A DNA stretch of 38,518 bases, from the NCBI GenBank assembly GCA_937138625.1, contig CAKZPF010000009.1, positions 160,831 through 199,348 of the forward strand, read 5' to 3'. Positions within the stretch are counted from its first letter, which is position 1; every line of letters starts with the position of its first letter. Shown piece after piece: positions 8,851 through 18,565 of this stretch. The notes under the pieces were generated by a model. The model saw only the letters and a list, made by a program, of their open reading frames with translations, did not search any database and was not told where the DNA came from. Source of the DNA: an uncultured Caulobacteraceae bacterium (GTDB lineage Bacteria; Pseudomonadota; Alphaproteobacteria; Caulobacterales; Caulobacteraceae). The position numbers and the translations under genes were made by a program.

Positions 8851-8869
8851 GTCTTGATAGTCCCAAGAC
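8851..8869. promoter_or_regulatory. Inverted repeat upstream of mmsA
   Basis: A perfect 6-bp inverted repeat (GTCTTG, 7-base spacer, CAAGAC) lies 55 bases upstream of the mmsA start, in the expected promoter region. The size and symmetry fit an operator for a dimeric regulator. No regulator gene is adjacent, so the role is inference. Confidence 0.3.
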
Positions 8870-8890
8870 TTAATACTCCAAAGGACACAC

Positions 8891-8917
8891 AAAAACGCAC
8901 CCAATCTTGGGTGCGTT
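8891..8917 (-). terminator. Terminator of the beta-barrel-like gene
   Basis: A 10-bp perfect stem (8894-8903 with 8908-8917, core CGCACCCA / TGGGTGCG), loop of four bases, followed on the minus strand by a run of five T. It lies 78 bases after the stop of the gene at 8995-10005 and upstream of mmsA. Confidence 0.75.
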
Positions 8918-8994
8918 GTAGGCCTTTTGGGCTCCCTTGTGAAGGGGGAAGTCTTCGATCTCGGGCGAAGGGAGTATGTCCTTATGGCGACCGA

Positions 8995-10005
8995 TCACAG
9001 CCCCTGGAATGTATAGACCAGGCTTATGCCCAAATAGTTTTCACGGGGTGACGCCTCACCCACTGGGTCTACCAAACTCCATGTTACGCCAGCCTGAGCG
9101 TTGGGCGCAATTTTATAGTCAATATTGGTGCTGAGTACAGTGGCACGCCCCTCAACAGGTTGCCCCAAACTGTCAAACCCATCGCTTTTGGTCAGATCAA
9201 CACGGTAATTGATGGCCACCGAACCATGATCATTCGCAAAAGAATGACCTGCTGTTAGGGCCACACCTTGCGCCCAATCCAGCAGAACCTTGCCATCTTC
9301 ATTGGCCACAGGGGTGTATTCGTAGGGGCCGCTGTGCTCGAAATCCGGGCTTCCAGCGCGCACTTCCAATGCCGCACCCAGGGCCCACTGATGCCAAATG
9401 CCAGGACGCGCAATAACACCTATGTTCAGCTCACCGCTCATGGGTGATTTTTCTGGCAGGGGTACAGCCGGCATCACAGGGTCATCAGCCACCTCAGCCA
9501 ACAAACCCCGGCTGCCTTCAATCTCGGCAAAGAACTTCAAACCATCATCGCCAAATTGTCCACGCCCACCAATCACCAGGTCAATATTATCAATCACTTC
9601 GCCCTTGTTCTCGGGGTCAGCGCTGTGCAGTTTCAGGGCCATGTAGCCATGGGCCGCCATCGGATCTTCTTCGTAAAGCCTGCCGTGATACCCCAAGCTA
9701 AAAGCATTGGTGTGGTCTTGGTCGCCACGAAGGGGCTCTTCGTCCAAACGTGCTCGCAGGTACAATCCACCCTCACCTCTTTGGGTCGCATCGGTGAACG
9801 GATTCACCGTCATGCTGCGTTCGGGATCCGGACGGTTTTCAGCCCCCACATCGGCCCCAAAGTCCAAGCCGAGGCCTTTTTTATTTTTCGCCGGTGCTGA
9901 GGCAACCTCTGCAGCAGAACCGAAACTTTCGTCGGCCCTTGGGCTGACTTCCGTCATAATGATATTTTCCGGACTGCCGCTTGATGTGCCTGGGGTGCTG
10001 CCCAT
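8995..10005 (-). CDS. Beta-barrel-like protein without a signal peptide
   Basis: 336 residues. From about residue 75 on, the sequence alternates polar and hydrophobic residues like amphipathic strands (GLYLRARLD, NAFSLGYHGRLYE, AHGYMALKLHSA, SVAINYRVDLT) and ends YLGISLVYTFQGL, similar to a last outer-membrane strand. The first 70 residues are polar and acidic, with no hydrophobic signal segment. The start at 10005 is supported by GGAG seven bases upstream and by a promoter at 10083-10055; the longer frame from a TTG at 10083 would begin within the promoter itself. Own promoter and terminator make it monocistronic. I do not recognise the family; membrane placement is inference. Confidence 0.7.
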   Translation of the reverse strand: MGSTPGTSSGSPENIIMTEVSPRADESFGSAAEVASAPAKNKKGLGLDFGADVGAENRPDPERSMTVNPFTDATQRGEGGLYLRARLDEEPLRGDQDHTNAFSLGYHGRLYEEDPMAAHGYMALKLHSADPENKGEVIDNIDLVIGGRGQFGDDGLKFFAEIEGSRGLLAEVADDPVMPAVPLPEKSPMSGELNIGVIARPGIWHQWALGAALEVRAGSPDFEHSGPYEYTPVANEDGKVLLDWAQGVALTAGHSFANDHGSVAINYRVDLTKSDGFDSLGQPVEGRATVLSTNIDYKIAPNAQAGVTWSLVDPVGEASPRENYLGISLVYTFQGL

Positions 10006-10054
10006 GTCTATGCTCCAATGTCTTAAGTGGAATGAATTATGATGTTTTCCGAAA

Positions 10055-10083
10055 GTCATACTTAATTTTTTTAAAATTGTCAA
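10055..10083 (-). promoter_or_regulatory. Sigma-70-type promoter of the beta-barrel-like gene
   Basis: On the minus strand a perfect TTGACA (10083-10078) is followed after 17 bases by TATGAC (10060-10055). The predicted transcript starts near 10048 and leaves a leader of about 43 bases with GGAG before the ATG at 10005. Confidence 0.7.
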
Positions 10084-10130
10084 ATAGGGATTTTTAGCGC
10101 CCTAATTTCTAAAAACACCTCACTAAGCAG

Positions 10131-10163
10131 AAAAAAAGCGCCGAAGTCATCAGCGCTTTTTGT
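10131..10163 (-). terminator. Terminator of the sdh operon
   Basis: A 9-bp stem AAAAAGCGC / GCGCTTTTT (10133-10141 with 10153-10161) with an 11-base loop, 29 bases after the sdhB stop. On the minus strand it ends in a run of seven T. The T-rich flank on both sides means it could also work on the other strand. Confidence 0.75.
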
Positions 10164-10189
10164 GTGCGAAATTTTCCACTGAAATCGCG

Positions 10190-10969
10190 CTAAACCGCAC
10201 GCTCCAGCATCATCTCTTTGATTTGGCCAATGGCCTTAGCGGGGTTCAAGCCTTTAGGGCACACTTGGGCACAGTTCATAATGGTGTGACATCTGTAAAG
10301 CTTGAAGGGATCTTCCAGCATATCGAGGCGATCACCCGTGGCCTCGTCGCGGCTATCGGCAAGCCAGCGGTAAGCTTGCAACAGCGCCGCCGGGCCCAAA
10401 TAGCGCTCTTGGTTCCACCAATAGCTGGGGCACGAGGTGGTGCAACACGCGCACAAAATACACTCATACAGCCCGTCCAGCTTTTCGCGATCTTCGGGGC
10501 TTTGTTTCCACTCGGTTTTCGGAGTGGGCGTGCTGGTATGCAACCAGGGCTCGATCGAGGCATATTGCGCATAAAAATGCGTCAGGTCTGGTACCAAGTC
10601 CTTGACCACATCCATGTGCGGCAAAGGCGAGACCGTCACCGTGCTGCCGCATTCGTCCCAGCCCTTGGTGCAGGCGAGCGTGTTGCGACCGCCGATGTTC
10701 ATGGCGCAGGAGCCACAAATCCCCTCGCGGCACGAGCGCCGAAAGGTCAGCGTGGGGTCAATAGTGTTTTTGATGTGAATCAGAACGTCCAAAACCATGG
10801 GCCCACAAGCGCTGGTGTCGACATCATAACTATCCCAGCGGGGGTTTTCATCGCTGTCTGGGTCATAGCGATAGATCTTGAAGGTCTTGATGGATTGGGC
10901 CCCTTCCGGTGCCTCAAAGCGCTGACCGCGTTTGATTTTTGAATTCTGAGGCAGTGCCAATTCAACCAT
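10190..10969 (-). CDS. sdhB: Succinate dehydrogenase iron-sulfur subunit SdhB
   Basis: Carries electrons from the flavoprotein to ubiquinone in complex II. All three clusters are visible in 259 residues: 2Fe-2S ([17 protein letters not shown], plus LAC), 4Fe-4S ([12 protein letters not shown]) and 3Fe-4S ([21 protein letters not shown]). GGAG lies seven bases before the ATG. The start overlaps the creD stop by eight bases, so sdhB translation is probably coupled to creD. It is the last gene of the operon and is followed by a terminator. Confidence 0.98.
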   Translation of the reverse strand: MVELALPQNSKIKRGQRFEAPEGAQSIKTFKIYRYDPDSDENPRWDSYDVDTSACGPMVLDVLIHIKNTIDPTLTFRRSCREGICGSCAMNIGGRNTLACTKGWDECGSTVTVSPLPHMDVVKDLVPDLTHFYAQYASIEPWLHTSTPTPKTEWKQSPEDREKLDGLYECILCACCTTSCPSYWWNQERYLGPAALLQAYRWLADSRDEATGDRLDMLEDPFKLYRCHTIMNCAQVCPKGLNPAKAIGQIKEMMLERAV

Positions 10970-12326
10970 TGTCGTCTCCGTACCAATCCAAATTTCGTGT
11001 CAGCACCATGGCGCTGGCGATGGCCAGGAAGGTGACAACCGCCCCCACCAACAGGGCGTAGTCTTCCAAGCGCATCAAGATATAGATCAAGGCATACAAC
11101 CCTGAAAAGACCACCAAAGCCGTTAAGCCTCGGTTACGATCTTTGAATGTCCATCCCGCATAAGCGGAAATCAGGCCCACAGTGGCCGTGGCGGCCACGG
11201 CAAACGCCAAGTCAAAACCCCAAAATTCCGCGATGGACAACAACAGCAAGTAAAATACAGTTTGCGCCAGCCCAATCAACACATATTGCGCGGCGTGTAC
11301 CCGGCGCTTGCCCAGGGCTTCGAACAGGAAAAAGGTCAGAAAGACCAACCCGACAAAGACAATGGCGTATTTCAAGGCCCGCCCGACGCTTTGATAGGGG
11401 TTGTCCGCCCACACGAACGCCACCGCCATATCCCGGCCATCGAGCACATTGATCTGTTGGTCCGTCACTGTGCCAGACAAGCCGCGCGCCACAAACGGAA
11501 CTGACCAGTCGGCTTTGAAGCCATGGTCGTCAATCTGACGTGTGGTGGGCAGAAAGCCGCCTTGGAAACTGGGGTGGGGCCAATCGCCCGACAAACTGGC
11601 TGTGGTGGTTTGTGCAAAGGGTGCCAAGCTTATGGACTCAACCCCGTTCAGAACCACACGCCCAGAGACCTGGAGCTTGTCCACATCCACTGAGGGCAAG
11701 GCTGCCGCCATCACTGACCAAGTCAAGGCATGCCCCCCAGACCAAGACCCACCATGGGGCATGGGTCGGGGTGCTGCACGCGTGTCCACGGGAAATCCCC
11801 CGCCAACGGGCTTAAGGTCCAAAACCTGGCCATTGATCTGGATTGTGGGTTCAGAGCGAACCCCGCGCAAGTCATGCACACCCAAAATCAACTCGGCCCG
11901 TGACCAATCCACCGCCATGCTGAGATCATCTGACATGGCGACCCGCAAAGCCTCGAGGTCAAATGTGGCCAACATTTCTATATCAGCCTTGTAAACGGGC
12001 ACCTCAAAGATGGAACGCTTCAGGGTTGACGTTTGTGTTTGCGCCTCAAAGCTGCCGCTCTGCGCAAAACCATAGACATAACCCTTTTGAACGGTGTCCA
12101 CTGATTTGGTTTCATAAGGAATCGCCAGCACCGGGCCCAAGACGCGCTGTTCTCCGCCGTGCAGTTGCCCGACTTCGCGGTAGACATCTTCGGCGCGGTC
12201 GCTGCGATCAGATAACAGCCAGGCGACAAACAAAGCGGGAATGACCATGACCAAGGTCAAGGCGCAGACCAAAATCGCCTTGGCCCCCAACGAGCCCTTG
12301 GGCATCCATTTGATGGTGTTGCTCAT
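10962..12326 (-). CDS. creD: Inner membrane protein CreD
   Basis: 454 residues with one N-terminal membrane segment ([22 protein letters not shown]), a large periplasmic part with the family patterns [14 protein letters not shown] and [18 protein letters not shown], and several C-terminal segments ([20 protein letters not shown] to the end). The segment [27 protein letters not shown] is highly typical of CreD. In enterobacteria CreD belongs to the CreBC regulon and affects the cell envelope and colicin tolerance; no creBC is in view here. It overlaps the DUF2306 gene by four bases and sdhB by eight, inside the sdh operon, which is unexpected for its known role. Confidence 0.88.
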   Translation of the reverse strand: MSNTIKWMPKGSLGAKAILVCALTLVMVIPALFVAWLLSDRSDRAEDVYREVGQLHGGEQRVLGPVLAIPYETKSVDTVQKGYVYGFAQSGSFEAQTQTSTLKRSIFEVPVYKADIEMLATFDLEALRVAMSDDLSMAVDWSRAELILGVHDLRGVRSEPTIQINGQVLDLKPVGGGFPVDTRAAPRPMPHGGSWSGGHALTWSVMAAALPSVDVDKLQVSGRVVLNGVESISLAPFAQTTTASLSGDWPHPSFQGGFLPTTRQIDDHGFKADWSVPFVARGLSGTVTDQQINVLDGRDMAVAFVWADNPYQSVGRALKYAIVFVGLVFLTFFLFEALGKRRVHAAQYVLIGLAQTVFYLLLLSIAEFWGFDLAFAVAATATVGLISAYAGWTFKDRNRGLTALVVFSGLYALIYILMRLEDYALLVGAVVTFLAIASAMVLTRNLDWYGDDNG

Positions 12327-12730
12327 CCGCCCATCACCATTTGATACATCAGGCGTCCAGGCAAAAAGGTCAGCCCCCCGGCCACCAAAATGCCGCCAAT
12401 GTAAACCCCAACCATGGCGCTTTTATGCCCCGTGATATCCCCTTGGCGTAGGGCATAAAGTGCCAAAGCCAGGCTAATAATGGTGCCCGGCACAAATAGG
12501 TGAATAAAGCTAAAGCCCAAGGGCCCATCCGGATTCAGCTCGTGAATGAACAAGGCACTCAGGGCCGTCACCACCATCAGGGCGATGTATGTCATCCCCA
12601 ACACCCGATGCGGTCGCGCGCCCTTGCGCGAAGCGATGATTAACCAGGCCCCTAAAACCGCCGCCGGCAACACCGTCACAAGGTGCAGTTGAATGGCCAG
12701 CGGGGCGGTAAAGAAGGGCTCGAGGGTCAT
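12323..12730 (-). CDS. DUF2306-like four-helix membrane protein
   Basis: 135 residues with about four membrane segments: HLVTVLPAAVLGAWLIIA, VLGMTYIALMVVTALSALFI, IHLFVPGTIISLALALYAL and SAMVGVYIGGILVAGGLTFL. Pattern and size fit DUF2306 proteins; the pair of histidines in LHLVTVLP and GARPHRVLG and the later ITGHKS are in the usual places, and a heme or quinone role is sometimes suspected but not shown. It starts ten bases after the sdhA stop and overlaps creD (ATGA). The position inside the complex II operon suggests an electron-transport or assembly role; this is inference. Confidence 0.7.
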   Translation of the reverse strand: MTLEPFFTAPLAIQLHLVTVLPAAVLGAWLIIASRKGARPHRVLGMTYIALMVVTALSALFIHELNPDGPLGFSFIHLFVPGTIISLALALYALRQGDITGHKSAMVGVYIGGILVAGGLTFLPGRLMYQMVMGG

Positions 12731-12739
12731 CAGCGCCCC

Positions 12740-14527
12740 TTAATACACCCGGGCCTTGGGCGGGAAGACTTCGACGTCTTGGCTCAGGGTTTTCATGTGA
12801 ACGGGGCGGTCATCCAGCTTGACTTTGCCCTTGTCATCGACCCAAGCCAGGGTGTGCTTCATCCAATCCTTGTCATCGCGATCAGGATAGTCCTCATGGG
12901 CATGGGCCCCGCGACTTTCTTTGCGGTTCAGGGCCCCCGCTGCCGTTGTCATGGCCTGGCGGATCAGATTGTCGAACTCTAGGGTTTCGATCAGGTCCGT
13001 ATTCCAAACCAAGGATCTGTCCGTCACCTTGATGTCGTCCATACCACTAAAAATGGCATCGAGTTTTTTCACGCCCTCGGCCATCAGCTCCTCGGTGCGG
13101 AACACGGCACAGTGGGCCTGCATGGTTTTTTGCATATCCAGACGCATCTGGGCCGTGGGCGTGCCCCCCTTGGCGTTGCGGAAATGGTCAAGACGGGCAA
13201 CCGCCGCGTCCGTGGCATCTGCAGACAGCTCAACGTGCGGTGTGCCTGGCTTCACCAGCTCGCCACAGCGTTGGCCCACGGCGCGACCAAAGACCACCAG
13301 ATCAATCAAGGAGTTCGAGCCCAGCCGGTTGGCACCATGCACGGACACACAAGCCGCCTCACCCGCCGCCATCAGCCCAGGCACCACATGATCGGGGTTG
13401 CGGCCTTTTTTGGTCACCACCTCGCCCGTATAGACCGTGGGGATACCCCCCATGTTGTAGTGCACGGTGGGGATGACCGGGATCGGTTCTTTGGTGACAT
13501 CGACGCCTGCAAAAATGCGCGCGCTTTCTGAAATGCCCGGCAAGCGATTATGAATGATCTCGGGGTCCAGATGATCAAGTCGCAAATAGATATGATCGTT
13601 GTCTGCCCCCACACCGCGCCCTTCGCGGATTTCGATGGTCATGGCCCGACTGACCACATCGCGGCTCGCCAAGTCTTTGGCCGATGGCGCATAGCGCTCC
13701 ATAAACCGCTCGCCTTCGGAATTGACCAAATAGCCGCCTTCGCCGCGCACACCCTCGGTGATCAAACACCCTGCGCCATAAATGCCAGTGGGGTGGAACT
13801 GCACGAACTCCATGTCTTGAAGCGGCAGGCCCGCGCGCAAAATCATGGCGTTGCCGTCACCCGTGCAGGTATGCGCCGAGGTGGCCGAGAAATAAGCCCG
13901 GCCATAGCCACCCGTGGCCAGCACCACCTGGTGGGATCGGAACAGGTGCAAGGTGCCGTCATCCATTTTCAGCGCCAGCACGCCTTTGCACTCACCGTTG
14001 TGCATGATCAGATCGAGGGCAAAATACTCGATGAAAAACTCGGCGTCATTGCGCAGGCATTGACCATAGAGCGTGTGCAGCATGGCGTGCCCGGTGCGGT
14101 CGGCGGCAGCACAGGTACGTTGCACCGAACCCTCGCCGAAATTGCGGGTCATACCGCCAAAGGCGCGTTGATAAATCTTGCCGTCTTCAGTGCGGGAAAA
14201 GGGCGTGCCCCAGTGTTCAAGCTCATAAACGGCGGCGGGCGCGTTGCGGCACAGATATTCAATGGCGTCTTGGTCCCCGAGCCAGTCAGAACCCTTGACG
14301 GTGTCATACATATGCCAGCGCCAATCATCCTCGCCCATATTGCCAAGACTTGCGGAAATGCCGCCCTGGGCCGCCACCGTGTGGCTGCGTGTGGGAAACA
14401 CCTTGGTGACGCAAGCCGTGCGCAACCCGGCCTGGGCCGCCCCAAGGGCCGCGCGCAGTCCCGCGCCCCCGGCGCCAACCACCACCACGTCGAATTCATG
14501 GGTTTCAATCGGATAGGCTTTGGTCAT
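12740..14527 (-). CDS. sdhA: Succinate dehydrogenase flavoprotein subunit SdhA
   Basis: Oxidises succinate to fumarate with covalently bound FAD. 595 residues. The dinucleotide fold is [20 protein letters not shown]; the FAD-linking histidine is in [33 protein letters not shown] and [21 protein letters not shown] form the substrate-site region; [19 protein letters not shown] is near the C-terminal part. The end PPKARVY is typical for alphaproteobacteria. It follows sdhD by 33 bases. Confidence 0.98.
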   Translation of the reverse strand: MTKAYPIETHEFDVVVVGAGGAGLRAALGAAQAGLRTACVTKVFPTRSHTVAAQGGISASLGNMGEDDWRWHMYDTVKGSDWLGDQDAIEYLCRNAPAAVYELEHWGTPFSRTEDGKIYQRAFGGMTRNFGEGSVQRTCAAADRTGHAMLHTLYGQCLRNDAEFFIEYFALDLIMHNGECKGVLALKMDDGTLHLFRSHQVVLATGGYGRAYFSATSAHTCTGDGNAMILRAGLPLQDMEFVQFHPTGIYGAGCLITEGVRGEGGYLVNSEGERFMERYAPSAKDLASRDVVSRAMTIEIREGRGVGADNDHIYLRLDHLDPEIIHNRLPGISESARIFAGVDVTKEPIPVIPTVHYNMGGIPTVYTGEVVTKKGRNPDHVVPGLMAAGEAACVSVHGANRLGSNSLIDLVVFGRAVGQRCGELVKPGTPHVELSADATDAAVARLDHFRNAKGGTPTAQMRLDMQKTMQAHCAVFRTEELMAEGVKKLDAIFSGMDDIKVTDRSLVWNTDLIETLEFDNLIRQAMTTAAGALNRKESRGAHAHEDYPDRDDKDWMKHTLAWVDDKGKVKLDDRPVHMKTLSQDVEVFPPKARVY

Positions 14528-14560
14528 TGAACTCTCCAGACCTGTACACAGATGGGCGCG

Positions 14561-14959
14561 CTAGACGCCGAAACTTAGACGCAGCACCGCAAAAATTCCG
14601 GCAAAGGCCGCCAAGGCCGCCACCAGAACATTCAGCACCAGCAAGATGATCTTGCTGAGGGGTTTGTGGATGTAATCTTCGATCACCACTTGCAGGCCCA
14701 ACGCCGCATGGGTGAAGACCAACACCAAGGCCAGCAACAAGGGGATGGCATGCTGTGGTGCCGACACCCAGGCCCGCGCCGTGGCATAGCTGTCAACACC
14801 ATGGGCTACAAGGGCATACAAAAGCCAGACCAGCAGCGGCAAGGCCACCATGGCGGTCAGGCGTTGCTTGATCCAGTGTTTCAGGCCCGACTGCGCCGAG
14901 CCCAAACCGCGGGCACGACTGAGGGGGGTGCGAAACTGTGATGGTTGCGATTGGCTCAT
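14561..14959 (-). CDS. sdhD: Succinate dehydrogenase membrane anchor SdhD
   Basis: 132 residues with three membrane helices (VALPLLVWLLYALVAHGV, AIPLLLALVLVFTHAALGLQ, IILLVLNVLVAALAAFAGIF). The sequence THAALGLQVVIEDYIH contains the histidine and the VIEDY pattern of the SdhD heme-binding helix. The frame extends to 15220, but GGAGGG before the ATG at 14959 and the overlap with sdhC show that MSQSQPSQF is the start. It follows sdhC by 11 bases. Confidence 0.93.
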   Translation of the reverse strand: MSQSQPSQFRTPLSRARGLGSAQSGLKHWIKQRLTAMVALPLLVWLLYALVAHGVDSYATARAWVSAPQHAIPLLLALVLVFTHAALGLQVVIEDYIHKPLSKIILLVLNVLVAALAAFAGIFAVLRLSFGV

Positions 14960-14970
14960 AACGCCCTCCT

Positions 14971-15342
14971 CTAAAATACGCGACCGGCGACCCAGGCGGC
15001 CCCAACCACACCCATGATCAGGGAAATCCAAGAGGCCATGCTCGCCACCTTGGGCGTAAAGCCATGCCCCGCGTCCCAAACCAGGTGGCGGATGCCGTTG
15101 GTGACGTGATAGCCCACGGCCCCCCCAGCAGCCACCAAAATCAATTTGCCTAAGACCGAGCCCAAAACCGTCTGCACCCCGGCAAATGTCGTTGGCCCCA
15201 TGGACAAGGCCAGCAACCACCCCACAGCCAACAGCGCCAGGCCATAGAGCGCCACCCCAGACGCCCGGTGTAATATCGAGCTGAGCATGGTGACGTGCCA
15301 GCGCCAGACCTGAAGATGCGGAGAGAGGGGACGTTGAGACAT
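14971..15342 (-). CDS. sdhC: Succinate dehydrogenase cytochrome b556 subunit SdhC
   Basis: 123 residues with three membrane helices. The signature RPLSPHLQVW, then SSILHRASGVAL (quinone-site Ser and Arg region), and the heme-ligand region GYHVTNGIRHLVWDAG are all present. First gene of the operon sdhC-sdhD-sdhA-DUF2306-creD-sdhB. AGGGTG lies about nine bases upstream of the ATG, and a promoter is visible at 15400-15373. Confidence 0.96.
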   Translation of the reverse strand: MSQRPLSPHLQVWRWHVTMLSSILHRASGVALYGLALLAVGWLLALSMGPTTFAGVQTVLGSVLGKLILVAAGGAVGYHVTNGIRHLVWDAGHGFTPKVASMASWISLIMGVVGAAWVAGRVF

Positions 15343-15372
15343 GATAGAAACACCCTGTTGGAATTTGCCCTT

Positions 15373-16490
<1,118 letters not shown>

Positions 16491-16503
16491 GTCTTATCCG
16501 GTT

Positions 16504-16586
16504 ATCCCGGACCCCGATCCGGGATCCAGTTGGCGAACGTCCGTGAGCCGACAAGAATGATATGGATCCCAAATCAAGTTTGGGAT
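16504..16586. repeat. Paired intergenic palindromes after mdh
   Basis: Two hairpins: ATCCCGGA / TCCGGGAT (16504-16511 with 16518-16525) and ATCCCAAA / TTTGGGAT (16566-16573 with 16579-16586), in head-to-head order around a 40-base middle. The motif (TCCCGGA...TCCGGGATCCA and TGGATCCC...GGGATGA) resembles the dispersed palindromic repeats of alphaproteobacterial intergenic regions. It may also end the mdh transcript, although no T-run follows. Confidence 0.65.
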
Positions 16587-16605
16587 GAACGGCTATAGAA
16601 CAATC

Positions 16606-17124
16606 ATGACCACACTGGAAACCAAGCGTCTAATCTTACGGCCTTGGCAGCAAAGTGATCTCGATGATTTTGCCGCCATGATGGCCGATCCTGATGTGGC
16701 CCGTTACATCACCTTGGATCAACAGCCCCAAAGCCGGGCCTTGGCCTGGCGCACCTTGGCTGGTGTTGTCGGTCACTGGACCTTGAAGGGCTTTGGCATG
16801 TGGGCCGTTGAGGTGAAAGACACCGGCACCGTCATCGGGCGCATCGGCCCCCACGAGCCCGAAGGCTGGCCACAACTCGAGGTCGGCTGGTCACTGGCCC
16901 GGCCCTATTGGGGACAGGGCTATGCCCTTGAAGCCGCACGGGCCTCTATGGCCTGGACCTTTGCCCACTTTCCCGATCTTCAGCGCATCATTCATTTGAT
17001 TGTACCAGAAAACGCGCCCTCGATTGCGCTGGCCGAACGTCTGGGCAGCCGCTGGCACAATGAAGAAACCGTCGAGGTTCTGGGCATCACCGCACGGGTG
17101 TACAGTCAAAGCCGAGCGGTGTAA
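16606..17124 (+). CDS. RimJ/RimL-like GNAT acetyltransferase
   Basis: 172 residues. The start TLETKRLILRPWQQSDLDDFAAMMADPDVARYI is typical of the RimJ/RimL group; the acetyl-CoA motif is YWGQGYALEAARASM at about 105-119, and the late NAPSIALAERLGSRW segment is also typical. The ATG at 16606 is chosen because the earlier one at 16585 lies inside the palindromic repeat and adds a non-family start. Ribosomal proteins or small molecules are possible substrates; the sequence does not tell which. It is not related closely to the two GNAT genes at the start of the window. Confidence 0.85.
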   Translation: MTTLETKRLILRPWQQSDLDDFAAMMADPDVARYITLDQQPQSRALAWRTLAGVVGHWTLKGFGMWAVEVKDTGTVIGRIGPHEPEGWPQLEVGWSLARPYWGQGYALEAARASMAWTFAHFPDLQRIIHLIVPENAPSIALAERLGSRWHNEETVEVLGITARVYSQSRAV

Positions 17125-17135
17125 TGGTCCCGAGA

Positions 17136-17156
17136 CTCCATTGTGCCCAAATGGAG
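17136..17156. terminator. Possible hairpin after the GNAT gene
   Basis: A 7-bp perfect stem (CTCCATT / AATGGAG) with a 7-base loop starts 12 bases after the acetyltransferase stop. No T-run follows, so intrinsic termination is uncertain. Confidence 0.3.
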
Positions 17157-17227
17157 CTTATGCCTGTACATTTTAAGGGCTGACAAATCTGATATCCCCC
17201 ACTGACAACTCATGCTAACGCATCCAT

Positions 17228-18499
17228 ATGCGTCGATTTGATATTGCTGATGTGGTGAAAATTCCAGGCCTGCCCAAGGCTTATGTCGATGTGGCCGCGA
17301 TCATGATCGCCATTGCCACCCTGCAAATCGCGGCCTCATTGTTGAACCTGACCATCCCCTTGGCGCTGCATCAAAAAGGCGCAGGGGCCATTGAAGCGGG
17401 GATGGTCTTGGCGGGCTATACGCTGGGGTTTGCGATTGGGGCCATGCGCGCACCAAAGTTTTTGAACCGCGTGGGTCATATTCGCACGTTCGCGGGGTTC
17501 GCCGCCCTTGGGGCCGTGGCGACCTTGATGCTTGATTATGGCACCCAATCCCTGGTTTGGACGGTTTTGCGCGCCATAACGGGCTTTTGTGCCGCGACCC
17601 TGTTCACGGTTGGCGAAAGTTGGATCTCGAGCCAAACGGAAGCGCACGAGCGCGGACGTGTCATGGGTGCCTATCAAGTGCTCAATAAATCCGCCCAGGC
17701 TTTGGGGCCGATGATTGGCACCGCCACCGGCGGGGTGATCACAGCTGTAGCAACGGCAACGGCCTTTTTTTGCTCCAGCCTTATTCCCGTATGCTTGACA
17801 CGCGTGAAGGAACCACCGCCCCCCTCTGGCGGGGCATTGCCCCTGAAGGGCTTATGGACGCTGGCCCCTGCAGCCGTGGCCGGCGTGTTCACAGCCGGCC
17901 TGGTCAACTCGGCGGGATACAGCCTTGCGGCCATATATGTCGTAGATTTGGGCGGCACGGCCACCTGGGCCGCCAGCATGATGTTTGCGGCACAAATGGC
18001 ATCCTTGACCGTGCAATGGCCCGCCGCACGCTTGTCCGACAGTATTGATCGCCGGTTGGTGATTTTGGGTTTGAATGTTCTGGCCACAGCCGCTGGGTTT
18101 GGCATCATGGCGCTGGGGTCCGAAACGCCTGGGGTTTGGCATATTGTGGCCTTTGCCGCTTGGGGGGGCACTTCGTTTTCTTACTATGCGCTGTGTGTCG
18201 CCCATGCGGCTGACCGTGCCCAGGGCCAAGACATGGGTCGCGTTGCCGGAGGCTTGTTGTTTATTTGGGCAACAGGCGCGGTGATTGGCCCCATTGTTGG
18301 CGGCGCTGTCATGCATTTGCCCATGGGGCCCCGAGCGCTTTATGGGTATTGTGGGTTATGCTCGGGGGCCTATGTTGTGTTTATGCTGTCTCGGGTCTTG
18401 ATCCGCCGTGGCGCACGGGTCCGCGTGGACTTTGCACCCGCGCCCCCCACGACACCTGTTGCCGCCGGGCCACAAGGTACAGATCAAACAAACCCATAA
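17228..18499 (+). CDS. MFS transporter (YcaD-like)
   Basis: 423 residues with about twelve hydrophobic segments. GESWISSQTEAHERGRVMGAYQVLNKSAQALGPM around residues 135-168 is the loop and helix signature of the YcaD-like group of the major facilitator superfamily, and a second basic loop (RLSDSIDRRLVI) separates the C-terminal half. The substrate is unknown. There is no clear ribosome binding site before the ATG at 17228. It converges with the paralog genes on the other strand, and no obvious terminator lies in the 66-base gap. Confidence 0.85.
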   Translation: MRRFDIADVVKIPGLPKAYVDVAAIMIAIATLQIAASLLNLTIPLALHQKGAGAIEAGMVLAGYTLGFAIGAMRAPKFLNRVGHIRTFAGFAALGAVATLMLDYGTQSLVWTVLRAITGFCAATLFTVGESWISSQTEAHERGRVMGAYQVLNKSAQALGPMIGTATGGVITAVATATAFFCSSLIPVCLTRVKEPPPPSGGALPLKGLWTLAPAAVAGVFTAGLVNSAGYSLAAIYVVDLGGTATWAASMMFAAQMASLTVQWPAARLSDSIDRRLVILGLNVLATAAGFGIMALGSETPGVWHIVAFAAWGGTSFSYYALCVAHAADRAQGQDMGRVAGGLLFIWATGAVIGPIVGGAVMHLPMGPRALYGYCGLCSGAYVVFMLSRVLIRRGARVRVDFAPAPPTTPVAAGPQGTDQTNP

Positions 18500-18565
18500 A
18501 TCCGATCCCCCCGCACGCCGCATTTGCCTAAAACCGCTAGAGGGTAAACTTAAGACTATGCTGAA

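Noticed and set aside
13550..14530. 326-residue open frame on the plus strand opposite sdhA
   Set aside because: Antisense shadow of a conserved gene with GC-rich third positions; no family features and no ribosome binding site.
14960..15220. N-terminal extension of sdhD
   Set aside because: Overlaps sdhC in another frame, and the ATG at 14959 has a good ribosome binding site and family-like start.
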